49,099 bases of DNA from Comamonadaceae bacterium (GCA_027484105.1 JAIXUG010000010.1:1-49099), one strand, 5' to 3'; shown: positions 33,298 through 42,255, counted from the first letter of the stretch. Translations and numbers: made by a program. Notes: generated from the letters alone by a model not told the origin.

Positions 33298-33549
33298 ATG
33301 ACGGACAAGGCAACGGAGCCGAGCGGCTTACAAGGCTGGCACCTGAAAAAGGAAATTCAGTTGGGGCACTTGATCACGACGCTGACCGTTGCGATTTCGG
33401 CCGTCGTATACGTCAACAAGATCGAGCAGCGCGTGGCAGTGGTGGAGTCGCAGATGCTTTACCAAAAGGAAACGTCCACCGTGCTGCGCAGCCAGTTGGA
33501 CCGCATCAATGACAAATTGGACCGCCTGATCGAGCGGGCAGGCAAATGA
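33298..33549 (+). CDS. Small membrane protein of the lysis cassette
   Basis: An 83-residue protein, AAAAGGAGA before the ATG. One hydrophobic segment (about 23-42, HLITTLTVAISAVVYV) is followed by a charged coiled coil (QRVAVVESQM to KLDRLIERAGK). The pattern fits a pinholin, antiholin or Rz-like spanin; the coiled coil after one membrane span resembles an i-spanin. The four-base overlap with the endolysin gene supports a role in lysis. Confidence 0.7.
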   Translation: MTDKATEPSGLQGWHLKKEIQLGHLITTLTVAISAVVYVNKIEQRVAVVESQMLYQKETSTVLRSQLDRINDKLDRLIERAGK

Positions 33550-34004
33550 AGCTGTCGCAGCACTTCACCTTGCATGAGTTAACCCGATCGGACACGGCGC
33601 TGCGTTTGGGTATCGACAACAGCTTGCCGCCGCAGCTCACCAATAAGGCGCTGGAGACCGCACACATGATGGAGCGGATTCGGACTTACTTGTCTGAATT
33701 GGCAAGCAAAGATGTGCCAATCGTGGTCACCAGTGGTTACCGATCCCCAGCGCTGAATACAGCCATTGGAGGGGCTGAGCAGTCGGATCATCAGCGCATG
33801 ATGGCTGTGGACTTTCGGGCTCCGGCGTTTGGTTCAGCGCAGCAGGTTTGTCGGGCTTTGGCTCCTGCTGTGAATAGTTTGCAGATCGGACAGTTGATCC
33901 TTGAATACAGCAGCTGGGTGCACGTGAGCCTGGCGGTACCCGTTAAACCGCAGAACCGCGTCATTACTCGCACCTCCAGCGGTTACAGCTTGGGGATTGC
34001 TTGA
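33546..34004 (+). CDS. Endolysin, M15 family D-Ala-D-Ala carboxypeptidase-like
   Basis: A 152-residue protein of the peptidase M15_3 family: VTSGYRSPALNTAIGGAEQSDHQ around residues 62-83. Zinc ligands are probably H82, D89 and H126 (WVHVS). No signal peptide or membrane anchor is present, so export needs a holin, and membrane proteins flank the gene on both sides. It should cut the peptide bridges of the host cell wall. It ends one base into the next start (TGATG). Confidence 0.92.
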   Translation: MKLSQHFTLHELTRSDTALRLGIDNSLPPQLTNKALETAHMMERIRTYLSELASKDVPIVVTSGYRSPALNTAIGGAEQSDHQRMMAVDFRAPAFGSAQQVCRALAPAVNSLQIGQLILEYSSWVHVSLAVPVKPQNRVITRTSSGYSLGIA

Positions 34005-34516
34005 TGGATTGGCTCAAGACTCTCAAAACCGTAGCTCCTACCGTGGCGGCCGCCCTAGCAGGACCGCTCGCCGGAGAGGCTGTCGCGGCACTGATCGGCG
34101 TAGTCGGAGGGGCAGGGCAGGAGGATGTGCGCAAAGCCATCGAAGGCGGGCGGCTGACAGCGGATCAGATCAGCCAGCTGCGCCAGCTGGAGCTGCAGTT
34201 TCAAGAAAATGAGCGCGAGCGTGGCTTTAAATATGCGGAACTGGCCTTTAAAGACCGTGACAGCGCCCGTCAAGCGAATGTCAACGGCAGCACACAAAGG
34301 CCGCTGTTTTGGTTGTCGGTGCTGTTGCTGTTGATTTGCCTGGGCACGGAGGTGTCCGTGCTTGTTTATGGTTTGCCTGTCGCCACCAGTGAACTCGTGG
34401 TGGGCCGGGTGCTGGGACTGCTGGATGCCATCGCCATGACTGTGCTGGCGTATTGGTTTGGCACCAGTTCGAGTTCGGCCATCAAGACTGAGATGCTTGC
34501 CAGTAAGCGCGAGTGA
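34004..34516 (+). CDS. Holin-like protein
   Basis: A 170-residue protein starting at ATG 34004 (TTG 34001 is an alternative). It has an Ala/Gly-rich N-terminal segment (about 10-35), a charged coiled coil (about 40-85, with QLRQLELQFQENERERGFKY) and two membrane segments near the end (about 100-123 and 133-155). Topology and position after the endolysin fit a holin of the DUF3154/holin-3 type. It is the last phage gene of the late operon; the next gene runs the opposite way. Confidence 0.75.
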   Translation: MDWLKTLKTVAPTVAAALAGPLAGEAVAALIGVVGGAGQEDVRKAIEGGRLTADQISQLRQLELQFQENERERGFKYAELAFKDRDSARQANVNGSTQRPLFWLSVLLLLICLGTEVSVLVYGLPVATSELVVGRVLGLLDAIAMTVLAYWFGTSSSSAIKTEMLASKRE

Positions 34517-34611
34517 CCGGCAGCAACCGACCCACAGCAGTCATTGGATTCATCAAATCCAACGACAACTGAAGAGAAAGATAGGTTGAGTGGAGTGTTG
34601 ACGCTGACGAA

Positions 34612-34986
34612 TTACTTGATGACGAATCTGGCCGTCGCCTGCTTTGCACCGAACGAAATAACGGCCACAGCTTTCGTGCCGGCCGTCACTTTGTAGGTTC
34701 CGGTCGCTTCCAGTTTGTCTCCGCTTGGCTTGAGTTCAACCTCTTGTTTTTCACTGCCTGTCAGCAAGGTCAATTTAGCTGTGGATTTGGACACATCCAC
34801 CGCTTTGCCATGGTCACGCACATAAAGGCGAAGCGCTGTGACACTGGCCACTAACTCATAGTCAACATCCTTGACGGTGGCTAAAACGCCACCGTGTATG
34901 GGTTTGTGGGTGGCATCGCCGGGTCCGGCCCAAGCCATGTTGCCAAGCACTAAAGAAGCGGTGATTAAAAGCGTTTGCAATTTCAT
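34612..34986 (-). CDS. Small periplasmic protein of the metal-efflux operon
   Basis: A 124-residue protein with a signal peptide (MKLQTLLITASLVLGNMAWA). The mature part has GDATHKPIHGGVLATVKDVDYELV and LRLYVRDHGKAVDV, then a beta-sandwich-like end. Proteins of this type accompany CzcCBA pumps, and the HGG and HGK histidines suggest metal binding in the periplasm. It is last in the efflux operon, 50 bases after the RND gene. A chaperone or sensor function is inference. Confidence 0.8.
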   Translation of the reverse strand: MKLQTLLITASLVLGNMAWAGPGDATHKPIHGGVLATVKDVDYELVASVTALRLYVRDHGKAVDVSKSTAKLTLLTGSEKQEVELKPSGDKLEATGTYKVTAGTKAVAVISFGAKQATARFVIK

Positions 34987-35036
34987 GAGATGTCCTTGTA
35001 AAGGTTGAGATTGAAGTTGAAAAAACGGGTGAAAGG

Positions 35037-38000
35037 TCAGAACGCTTCAGCGTCTTTGTCTTGCAAAAGCGCCTCGGCAGGTTTGCGGCCAAAGAGCCAA
35101 AACATGGCAGGCGTCAGAAAGGTGTCGAGCAGCGTAGAGCTGATCAAGCCCGAGAAAATCACCACGGCGACCGGGTGCAAAATTTCGGTGCCGGGGCGTT
35201 CGGCCTCGAAGAGCAAGGGTGCCAATGCGAAGGCGGTCACCAAGGCTGTCATCAACACCGGGCTTAAACGTTCCATCGAACCGCGCAAGATCATGGACTT
35301 GGTGAAGGACTCTCCTTCAAAGCGCATGAGGTTGATGTAATGGCTGACTTTCAAAATGCCGTTTCGAACCGAAATGCCAGCCAACGTGATGAACCCGACC
35401 AAGGCGGCCACCGACAAGGGCTGACCTGACAACCACAGACCCAACACAGCACCCACGAGCGCCAAGGGAATGTTCACCATGATTAAGGCAGACAAAACGG
35501 TGGACTTGTAGCGGCTGTAAAGCACCACAAACATCAACACCACCGAGACCACCGAGAGCAAAGAGATCAGGCGCGAGGCTTCTTCTTGCGCCTGGAACTG
35601 CCCTCCGAGGGTGATGAAGTAGCCCTCTGGCAGCCGAGAATCCGCCGTCACTTTGCGTATGTCGGCCACGACTTCTGACAATGGGCGGCCCGAAGCGTTG
35701 GCAGAAATCACGATACGCCGCTTGCCGTTGTCGCGACTGATTTGGTTGGGACCATCGGCGTCTTCAATCGTTGCGATTTTGGACAGCGGAATTCTGCCCG
35801 AGGGTGTTTCGATCAACACCTGGCCCAAGCCTTCCAGCGATCGTGCGGATTCTGGTAAGCGCACGACCAGCGCAAAGCGGCGACCTCCCTCCATGATTTG
35901 CGTGACACGTTCACCTTCCACCAGGGTCTGCAGTGTAGAAAGTACTTGCGCGCCAGACAGTCCGTATTGCGCTGCTGCGGCATAGTCCAACCGAACCTTG
36001 ATCTGTGGCGCAAGAACTTGTTTTTCGATTTGCAGGTCGGCCATACCCTCGATGCCTGACAGCCGTGAGCGCAGGGCATCGGCTTGACCGCGCAGCACGT
36101 CCAGGTCTTCGCCAAAGATCTTGATGGCGATTTGTGAGCGCACCCCAGACAGCATGTGGTCGATGCGGTGTGAGATCGGTTGCCCCACCTCAATCGAAGC
36201 AGGCAGGTTGACCAAGCGTGCACGGATGTCGGCACGGACCTCATCCATTGAGCGCGTCAACTCGCCTGAGGGTTTGATGCCCACGTCCAATTCGCTGACA
36301 TGAACACCTTCGGCATGCTCATCGAGTTCAGCACGTCCGCTGCGTCTGCCCACATGCAGAACTTCGGGCACCTGCTTGACCAGCACTTCGGCCTGGCGTG
36401 CCAGGTCAGATGACTCTGTCAATGTGACGCCCGGGTTCAGTCGTATGCCCACCAGCAAGGTGCCTTCATTGAAAGGTGGCAAGAAGGTGGTCGGAAAAAA
36501 CGGAACAGCCGCCGCTGCAAACACTACCGCCACACATGCACTGGTTATCGCCACGCGTGGCTTGTCCAGCACTTTTTGCAAACTGCCTTTGTAGCCTTGC
36601 TTGAGCCATGCCAGCACTTTGGTGTCGCCATGGTCCAGGTTTTTCATGCCCGGCAACAGGTAGTAGCTCAGCACCGGCGTCATCGTCACCGACACCAACA
36701 AAGAGGCCAGTGTCGAGATGATGAAGGCAATGCCCAGCGGAGCAAACAACTTGCCTTCCAGGCCCGGCAAAGCGAAAAGCGGAAGGAAGACCAGCACGAT
36801 GATCACCGTCGCATAGAGGATCGCCGAGCGGACTTCCATGGACGCCTTGGCCACGAGCGCGAGCAGCGACAGGCGCTGGCTTGGGTCCTTGGCGCGGTCT
36901 TCTTTCATGCGCCGCAAGATGTTTTCCACATCCACCACGGCATCGTCCACCAGTCCGCCAATGGCAATCGCCAGCCCTCCAAGCGTCATGGTGTTGATCG
37001 ACAAGCCAAAATACTTGAACACCAGTGCAGTGATGAAGATGGAGACTGGGATGGCGGTGAGCGCGATGATGGTGGGGCGAACCGTACCCAAGAAGAAGAA
37101 AAGGATCGCGGCCACAAACAGCGACGCACCGATCAACTTGCCTTGTAGCGTCGAGATCGACGCCTCAATGAAGCTGGCTTGTCGGAAGGTCACACGGGGT
37201 GCCTCCATCCCCGCAGGAAGGGATGCCTTGAGATCCCCAATCGCTTCTTCAATCGACTGTGTCAAACGGGTCGTGTCAGCGGTGGGCTGCTTTTGAACGC
37301 CCAGAATCACGGCTGGCTTGCCTTCAAAGCCTGCATCCCCACGTTTGATGGCTGCGGCAAAAGTGACCTCAGCGATCTGCCGTAGCAAGATGGGCTGACC
37401 GTTCTTGGCGGTGATGGCCAGATTGCGCAAGTCCTCCAGACGGGAAGTGCGACCAAGGTTTCGAATCAGATATTCGCGCCCGTTGAGCTCCAGAAACCCC
37501 CCTGAGGTGTTGGCCGAAAACCCGCGCAACGCCGACTCCAACTGGTCCAAGGAGATACCCAAGTCCGACAGGCGCGCTGTGTTGGGCTGCACCTGAAACT
37601 GGCGCACTTCGCCGCCAATGGGGATGATCTGTGCGACGCCGGGGATGGCCAGGAGTCGAGGCCGGAGCACCCAGTCGGCGTACTCACGCACGGCCATAGG
37701 GGAGATCTTCTGCGGATCGACAGGAATAGCGATCTGCATGATCTCACCCATGATGGAGCTGATCGGCCCCATCCGTGGAATTACCCCGGCAGCCAAACCT
37801 TCTTCCATGGACGAGAGGCGTTCAGACACCAGTTGGCGTGCCCGAAAAATCTCCGTGTCCCAGTTGAAGGTGACATACAAAAAGGACAGGCCAGCAGAAG
37901 AGGTCGAACGAACCGATTCGACCCCAGGCAAGCCATTCATGGCCGTCTCCAGAGGAAAGGTAATCAGTTGCTCGACCTCTTCGGGCGCCATGCCACCCGC

Positions 38001-38156
38001 CTCGGTCATGATCGTCACAGTAGGTTTATTGAGATCGGGAAAGACATCGACTGGCGTTCGAGACAATGTGAATGCCCCGTAAGCCATCAATACGGCACCC
38101 GCTATCAACACCAGAAGCCGGTTGGTCAGGCTATTTTCGAGAAGCCACTTGAACAT
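35037..38156 (-). CDS. czcA-like: Heavy-metal RND efflux pump (CzcA/CusA-like)
   Basis: A 1039-residue RND permease, full length for the family. The N-terminus reads NSLTNRLLVLIAGAVLMAYG, then RTPVDVFPDLNKPTVTI. The membrane block GGLAIAIGGLVDDAVVDVEN (near residue 400) holds the proton-relay acids but lacks the DFG start seen in typical CzcA motifs, so metal specificity is not certain. The C-terminal FEAERPGTEILHPVAVVI is typical. It takes metal ions from the periplasm and exports them with CzcB and CzcC. Near neighbours confirm the complex. No frameshift is visible. Confidence 0.93.
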   Translation of the reverse strand: MFKWLLENSLTNRLLVLIAGAVLMAYGAFTLSRTPVDVFPDLNKPTVTIMTEAGGMAPEEVEQLITFPLETAMNGLPGVESVRSTSSAGLSFLYVTFNWDTEIFRARQLVSERLSSMEEGLAAGVIPRMGPISSIMGEIMQIAIPVDPQKISPMAVREYADWVLRPRLLAIPGVAQIIPIGGEVRQFQVQPNTARLSDLGISLDQLESALRGFSANTSGGFLELNGREYLIRNLGRTSRLEDLRNLAITAKNGQPILLRQIAEVTFAAAIKRGDAGFEGKPAVILGVQKQPTADTTRLTQSIEEAIGDLKASLPAGMEAPRVTFRQASFIEASISTLQGKLIGASLFVAAILFFFLGTVRPTIIALTAIPVSIFITALVFKYFGLSINTMTLGGLAIAIGGLVDDAVVDVENILRRMKEDRAKDPSQRLSLLALVAKASMEVRSAILYATVIIVLVFLPLFALPGLEGKLFAPLGIAFIISTLASLLVSVTMTPVLSYYLLPGMKNLDHGDTKVLAWLKQGYKGSLQKVLDKPRVAITSACVAVVFAAAAVPFFPTTFLPPFNEGTLLVGIRLNPGVTLTESSDLARQAEVLVKQVPEVLHVGRRSGRAELDEHAEGVHVSELDVGIKPSGELTRSMDEVRADIRARLVNLPASIEVGQPISHRIDHMLSGVRSQIAIKIFGEDLDVLRGQADALRSRLSGIEGMADLQIEKQVLAPQIKVRLDYAAAAQYGLSGAQVLSTLQTLVEGERVTQIMEGGRRFALVVRLPESARSLEGLGQVLIETPSGRIPLSKIATIEDADGPNQISRDNGKRRIVISANASGRPLSEVVADIRKVTADSRLPEGYFITLGGQFQAQEEASRLISLLSVVSVVLMFVVLYSRYKSTVLSALIMVNIPLALVGAVLGLWLSGQPLSVAALVGFITLAGISVRNGILKVSHYINLMRFEGESFTKSMILRGSMERLSPVLMTALVTAFALAPLLFEAERPGTEILHPVAVVIFSGLISSTLLDTFLTPAMFWLFGRKPAEALLQDKDAEAF

Positions 38157-38168
38157 ATCGTGACCCCT

Positions 38169-39299
38169 TTACCGGACTTGATTGATGAGCGTGGCACCTT
38201 GGATCGCCACACGATCGCCAGACTTCAAGCCCGAGATCACCGTGACACGCGCACCATCCAGGGGCTCGAACGTCACCGTGCGGGGTTCAAACTGCTCAGC
38301 TGCAGACTTGACCCACACCACGTTCTGATTGGCAGCGTTTTTCATCAGTGCCGACTGGGGGACCGCAATACCCTGTGTCTTTTGCTTGGACTGCACATAG
38401 ACTTTGACAGGCTGTCCAACGGCCAGACCTAGTAGTTCCGGGCTTTGCACTTGGAAGTTCAGCGGCAGCGCTTGCTCGCGCAAACTGCGCGCTGCACCCA
38501 TGAAAACCAGTGGCGTGCGCTGGTCGCCGACAGCCAGTGAGGCACTGCCGATGTTGTTGGTCAGTGCGCTATCAAAAGCCAAGGCTTCGATGCGCAGTCG
38601 CCTAGGGTCGACAATTTCGAAAATTAATTCACGCGTGTCCACCACTTGACCTGCCACGACATGCGCCGAGGCAATCACGCCAGAAACGGGCGCGACCAGT
38701 GCTTCCTTGCTGCTGAGGCCGCCACCGACGGCCGACATGCGTTCGGTCAGGCTGAGCACGTCGCTCTCTGCGGCTTCCACTTCCTTGCGCGGCACCGTGT
38801 CCGATAACTCGCGCAAACGTGCCAAACGCTTTTCAGCAAGCGCTTTAGCCGCGCGAAATTCGGCCAATTGAGTCAACTGACCTGCACGCTCTAGGGGGGC
38901 GAACGCAGGGACGACGTAGGCCAATACCTGTCCTTTATTCACGGTTTGCCCTGCGTTGGGCAGGCCATTAGGGCCTGGTTCTATGCGTCCGGCGTTGATG
39001 GGCTGGACTTTCCCCCCTGCGTTGGGGTCCATCAGCACCCGACCATTGAGTTCAAAGGCGCGTGGCAGCTCGGAGGTTTCCACTACAAGAGTGCGCACAT
39101 TCAATTGGCGTTGGGCTGGCTTAGGCAAAAAAACGCTGCCATCGGCCATGCGCTGTGGACCATTGGTATTGGCCATCGCAGGCGCAGCCCCGTGGTCATG
39201 GCCTTCGCCCGCGTACGTAGGCAGCGCAGCACCTGCAAGGGTCAAAGCCGCAGCCATTGCCATCAAGTGGTGTGGTTTAAAAGTATTGATTTTTTTCAT
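38169..39299 (-). CDS. czcB-like: RND periplasmic adaptor (CzcB-like)
   Basis: A 376-residue membrane-fusion protein. A signal peptide (about 1-30) is followed by GEGHDHGAAP with a histidine pair at 34 and 36. Next come the adaptor barrel-sandwich (PINAGRIEPGPNGLPNAGQTVNKGQVLAYV) and an alpha hairpin (about 130-200). The beta barrel ends with GLKSGDRVAIQGATLI. It links the RND pump to the outer membrane channel. It lies 12 bases upstream of the pump gene. The HDH motif at the N-terminus is shared with the preceding gene product. Confidence 0.92.
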   Translation of the reverse strand: MKKINTFKPHHLMAMAAALTLAGAALPTYAGEGHDHGAAPAMANTNGPQRMADGSVFLPKPAQRQLNVRTLVVETSELPRAFELNGRVLMDPNAGGKVQPINAGRIEPGPNGLPNAGQTVNKGQVLAYVVPAFAPLERAGQLTQLAEFRAAKALAEKRLARLRELSDTVPRKEVEAAESDVLSLTERMSAVGGGLSSKEALVAPVSGVIASAHVVAGQVVDTRELIFEIVDPRRLRIEALAFDSALTNNIGSASLAVGDQRTPLVFMGAARSLREQALPLNFQVQSPELLGLAVGQPVKVYVQSKQKTQGIAVPQSALMKNAANQNVVWVKSAAEQFEPRTVTFEPLDGARVTVISGLKSGDRVAIQGATLINQVR

Positions 39300-39311
39300 G
39301 CTGGTGGCTCC

Positions 39312-39848
39312 TTAAGCCGTACGAGCTTGTTGACGAAAGCGAACGATTGCGCCCAGAGCCATCAGTGCGAATAAACCCGCGCCGATCCACAGGGCGATAC
39401 CTTTCCAGGAAGAGCGATGGCTAAGTACATCTTTGTTCTCATGCAAATCGAGCTCGGTAGCCAACAGGTCATTCAGATCACCGGCCTGAATGGTTGCGGT
39501 GATGGCAATGACGCCAGGTTTGAGCGTGTCCTTAAGGAAGACTTCGTATTCACCCACGCCATGTTTTTCAGCTTTGTATTTGCTGCCTTCGATGTCAATG
39601 TCAATTTGAGCGTCATTGACGGGACTGTTGTCTTTAAAACGGTCCAGGTAAATCGTCAGCTGCTTGCCATTGACAATGCCAACCATTTCCAGATCCTCTG
39701 AAACCGCGACGAAACGCGGCAGTGCTGTGCCCTGTGCTTGTGGAGCAGCTTCTCCATGGTCGTGACCCGCACCGGCAATGGCAATGGGACTAAGCAGTGT
39801 GAAGATCAGCGCCATGAGAGTGGCGGCTGTTGAATGAATTAAATTCAT
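39312..39848 (-). CDS. Membrane-anchored periplasmic HDH protein of the efflux operon
   Basis: Start at ATG 39848 (MNLIHST) with AAGGA before it. The 178-residue protein has a signal peptide, then GAGHDHGEAAPQ, a beta-rich domain (about 40-120, LTIYLDRFKDNSPVNDAQIDI) and one C-terminal membrane segment (about 150-170) with a short basic tail. The GxGHDHG motif resembles the N-terminus of the CzcB-like protein. The fold looks like the CopC/FixH-type beta-sandwich. It lies between CzcC and CzcB genes and may hold metal near the pump. Role inferred. Confidence 0.8.
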   Translation of the reverse strand: MNLIHSTAATLMALIFTLLSPIAIAGAGHDHGEAAPQAQGTALPRFVAVSEDLEMVGIVNGKQLTIYLDRFKDNSPVNDAQIDIDIEGSKYKAEKHGVGEYEVFLKDTLKPGVIAITATIQAGDLNDLLATELDLHENKDVLSHRSSWKGIALWIGAGLFALMALGAIVRFRQQARTA

Positions 39849-39880
39849 GGTGTTCCTTGAAATTTTGAGGGGTGTCAGCA

Positions 39881-41149
39881 TCACTCGGGCAGCAAGCCCA
39901 AGGACTGCCGCAATGCCGAAATGGCGGAGGCTAGGTCAATCCCGCTTCGAGCGGCTTGTCGCGCGGCCTCTGCAGCCTCGACCTCAATGCGCAAGCGTGT
40001 GGGCAGATCTGTCTCGCCCAGCCTGAACGACTTGTCGAAAAAACCTCGGGACTCGTTGGCCAGCATTGCTCGTCGTTGCGCGGCGACGAGTTGGGTTTTC
40101 ACAGCCTCTAGGCGAGAAGCAGCGCCTCTTTGATCAGCTTGAATTTGGTCCCTCTCAAGGATCAGCTTTGACTGCACTTCAATAGCCTCTGCCTGTGCCG
40201 TCGCGATACGAGCGTCATACCTGGGCCCTGAACCAAACGGCACTCGAATGCCGATGAGCACAGTCTGGCCATAGCGGTCTCCAAATGCCCCACGACCGCG
40301 CGTTGTGGCCACCGTGAGTTCCGGGTTGAATCGCTTCTGGGTGCTAATCAGCTGAGCCGTCCGCTCGGCCATCGTGATGCGGTCCTCCAGTTCAGCCAAC
40401 AAGGGATGACCAACTGATATAGCCGAACTGGGGGTCGGTTCAGCTGCAGCGTTGACTGTCAAGTCAGCCTGAGCCGTTCTGCCTGTCAACGACATCACTT
40501 GTGCCAAGGCTGCGGCAGAGGCCGCTTGAGCTTGGGCGGCATGCGCCTGGGCCGCAGCTAGAGCGCCTTCGGCTTGATGCCGGTCCGACTTGGCCAGATC
40601 ACCCGCGCTGGTACGTTTAGCAACATCAGCGGCGAGGCGTTGCGAATTGGCCAGTTGTTCGCTCGCCAGTTCAGCATCGACGCGAGCTCGCAACCAGCCC
40701 CACCAAGCATCCCTGACGGAAGCGGCGAGCCGCAGTTGTGAGGCGAGCAGCTTGCGCTCAACCAACGAGATTTCAGCCTGCGCCAGATCGGTACTGGCCG
40801 TGCGTTGCCCGGGTAGCCAAATGGGAATGGCAATTCCCACCTCGGTTTCACGCGAACCGTTGTTGCCAGTCATCTGGTCCGATCGCTGACTGATATCCAG
40901 CGATGGTGGCTCGGGAGACAGCATCAATGCGGCTTTAGCCTGGGCCTGGGCTGCATCGCGACGCGATTGAAGCGCGTGCGCCTCGGGCTGCCTTTGCCAC
41001 GCCGTATCGAAAACATTTTTCAAGGACACCGAGCCACTCAACGCGGCGGCGGATGTGCCTTGTGCTTGGGCCGTCAGCACCAAGCCACTCAGGGTCATGA
41101 CCGACAGCGCGATTCGAATCGGTGTCGATCTTTTTTTGTACAAACTCAT
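39881..41149 (-). CDS. czcC-like: Outer membrane efflux channel (CzcC-like, TolC family)
   Basis: A 422-residue TolC-family protein with a signal peptide (about 1-30), a first repeat with SLKNVFDTAWQRQPEAHAL and PPSLDISQRSDQMTG, and a second repeat around GERYGQTVLIGIRVPFGSGP-like text (here GDRYGQTVLIGIRVPFG). The C-terminus carries a long helix with QLVAAQRRAMLANE. GGAG precedes the ATG. It forms the exit duct of the CzcABC complex. It is the second gene of the operon after the CzcI-like gene. Confidence 0.93.
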   Translation of the reverse strand: MSLYKKRSTPIRIALSVMTLSGLVLTAQAQGTSAAALSGSVSLKNVFDTAWQRQPEAHALQSRRDAAQAQAKAALMLSPEPPSLDISQRSDQMTGNNGSRETEVGIAIPIWLPGQRTASTDLAQAEISLVERKLLASQLRLAASVRDAWWGWLRARVDAELASEQLANSQRLAADVAKRTSAGDLAKSDRHQAEGALAAAQAHAAQAQAASAAALAQVMSLTGRTAQADLTVNAAAEPTPSSAISVGHPLLAELEDRITMAERTAQLISTQKRFNPELTVATTRGRGAFGDRYGQTVLIGIRVPFGSGPRYDARIATAQAEAIEVQSKLILERDQIQADQRGAASRLEAVKTQLVAAQRRAMLANESRGFFDKSFRLGETDLPTRLRIEVEAAEAARQAARSGIDLASAISALRQSLGLLPE

Positions 41150-41295
41150 AGCTCATCTCCAATGGTGAAAACATCCAAGGAGATCAGCGAGCAGCGACAA
41201 CACGTCGCTAGGCGATGAAGCAAAACGCAAAAAGCGTCATGCTCACTCGCGCACAGGGGATTCGAAAAGAGGTGGAGAAACCCGAGACTCGCCGA

Positions 41296-41649
41296 TCAGG
41301 CAAGCACGGGCCAATTAGGCCGCTCAGGACGTTCTCTTGAAAGCTGAGAAACAATCACCTGAGGGTGAAGTGGATTATCGTCAGAGACCGCTGCTGTGGT
41401 CGTGTTCAGATCGTTGACCAGAGCAGCTGCACAACCCATATGGCAAGTGGCACAGTCATGGTCCATGCCCGCCGATTGGGGTGAGTTTTTGCTGGACTCT
41501 TGGTGGTCAACTGACGCATGGTCATGGGTGTGGTGACCAGGGTGCTTGGCAGTCACACTGGTTTCGTGCTCGCAATAGCTTGCCATTGCTGCCCAACTGA
41601 ACTGCAAGGGCAACAAAACCAGCAAAAAAATCGCCAAGTACCGTCTCAT
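41296..41649 (-). CDS. czcI-like: CzcI-like periplasmic protein
   Basis: A 117-residue protein beginning MRRYLAIFLLVLLPLQFSWA, a signal peptide very like that of CzcI. The mature part has ASYCEHE and a His-rich stretch (HPGHHTHDH), then DHDCATCHMGCAA with four Cys. The CzcI family is found only with CzcCBA operons and is thought to sense or modulate metal response. As first gene of the operon it supports a Co/Zn/Cd-type efflux assignment. No membrane segment follows the signal peptide. Confidence 0.88.
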   Translation of the reverse strand: MRRYLAIFLLVLLPLQFSWAAMASYCEHETSVTAKHPGHHTHDHASVDHQESSKNSPQSAGMDHDCATCHMGCAAALVNDLNTTTAAVSDDNPLHPQVIVSQLSRERPERPNWPVLA

Positions 41650-41939
41650 AGTTTAAATTTTAGCGACTCAAATTTTTCAAAGTCACCGGGCATTTATTTG
41701 TCCCCGTGGAGGTTGAGGTCAATAAAGAAGGATTCAGATGCTTTGGCAAGCGTTCCAATTTACGTTTATCCAATACGACTTTTCATTGTTTGCAAATTAA
41801 CAATAATTTGTGGCTGGCCGCTTTTGGCCGATAAATGACCTTGAGGCGATGGACTGAGCGGTTGGTCCTGCTGCGAACAGGAATGAGTTGCTGACGGTTA
41901 AATGTTAGCGAGGCAGGGTGGTTATAGATCTCAGCCGTT
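41650..41939. other. Intergenic region upstream of the efflux operon
   Basis: No convincing gene in 290 bases. It is AT-richer than its surroundings and must hold the promoter of the minus-strand efflux operon. No metal-responsive operator (MerR-type dyad) or terminator was recognised. Confidence 0.4.
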
Positions 41940-42255
41940 TTACAGCTTCGCTTTGCCTGACAGGATGTGATCAATTTCTTCATGAGACAAATGACCCATA
42001 CCTGGCGGCTTGCGCTTAGGGTTGCGAACCTGGACCCCAATCGGACGAACGAGGCGGGCGCGTTTTTCGGCTTCTTCGATGCTCAGTTTTTTTGACGGTC
42101 TCGACAAGCAAGTCAGAAGAAAATACCCAGCCGTCGCCAAACTTGACTCCGGGCAGACGCCCTGAACGTGCGTGGTTCTGTACGGATTTAACGCTCCACT
42201 CAAGCAGATCGGCCACTTCTTGGACGTTCAAAATAGGTTTCAAGAGTTGAGACAA
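41940..42255 (-). pseudogene. Frameshifted small HTH (MerR/excisionase-type) protein
   Basis: The first frame (TTG start at 42255) reads a winged-helix start, PILNVQEVADLLEWSVKSVQNHARSGRLPG and VKFGDGWVFSSDLLVETVKK, as in helix-turn-helix-17/excisionase proteins. At the A7 run near 42087-42093 (minus strand) the frame changes. The other frame then reads KKLSIEEAEKRARLVRPIG and ends SHEEIDHILSGKAKL. Removing one A would give one protein of about 105 residues. The slip needed is +1, so it is not a canonical -1 site; a real mutation or a read error is likely. Excision control or regulation of the cargo is possible. Confidence 0.7.

Noticed and set aside
34544..34562. Terminator between holin and efflux operon
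   Set aside because: A seven-base inverted repeat (TTGGATT/AATCCAA) exists, but no T run follows on either strand.
42087..42093. Programmed -1 frameshift at the A7 run of the HTH gene
   Set aside because: The two parts join by a +1 shift, and the -1 frame hits a stop at once, so the canonical mechanism does not fit.
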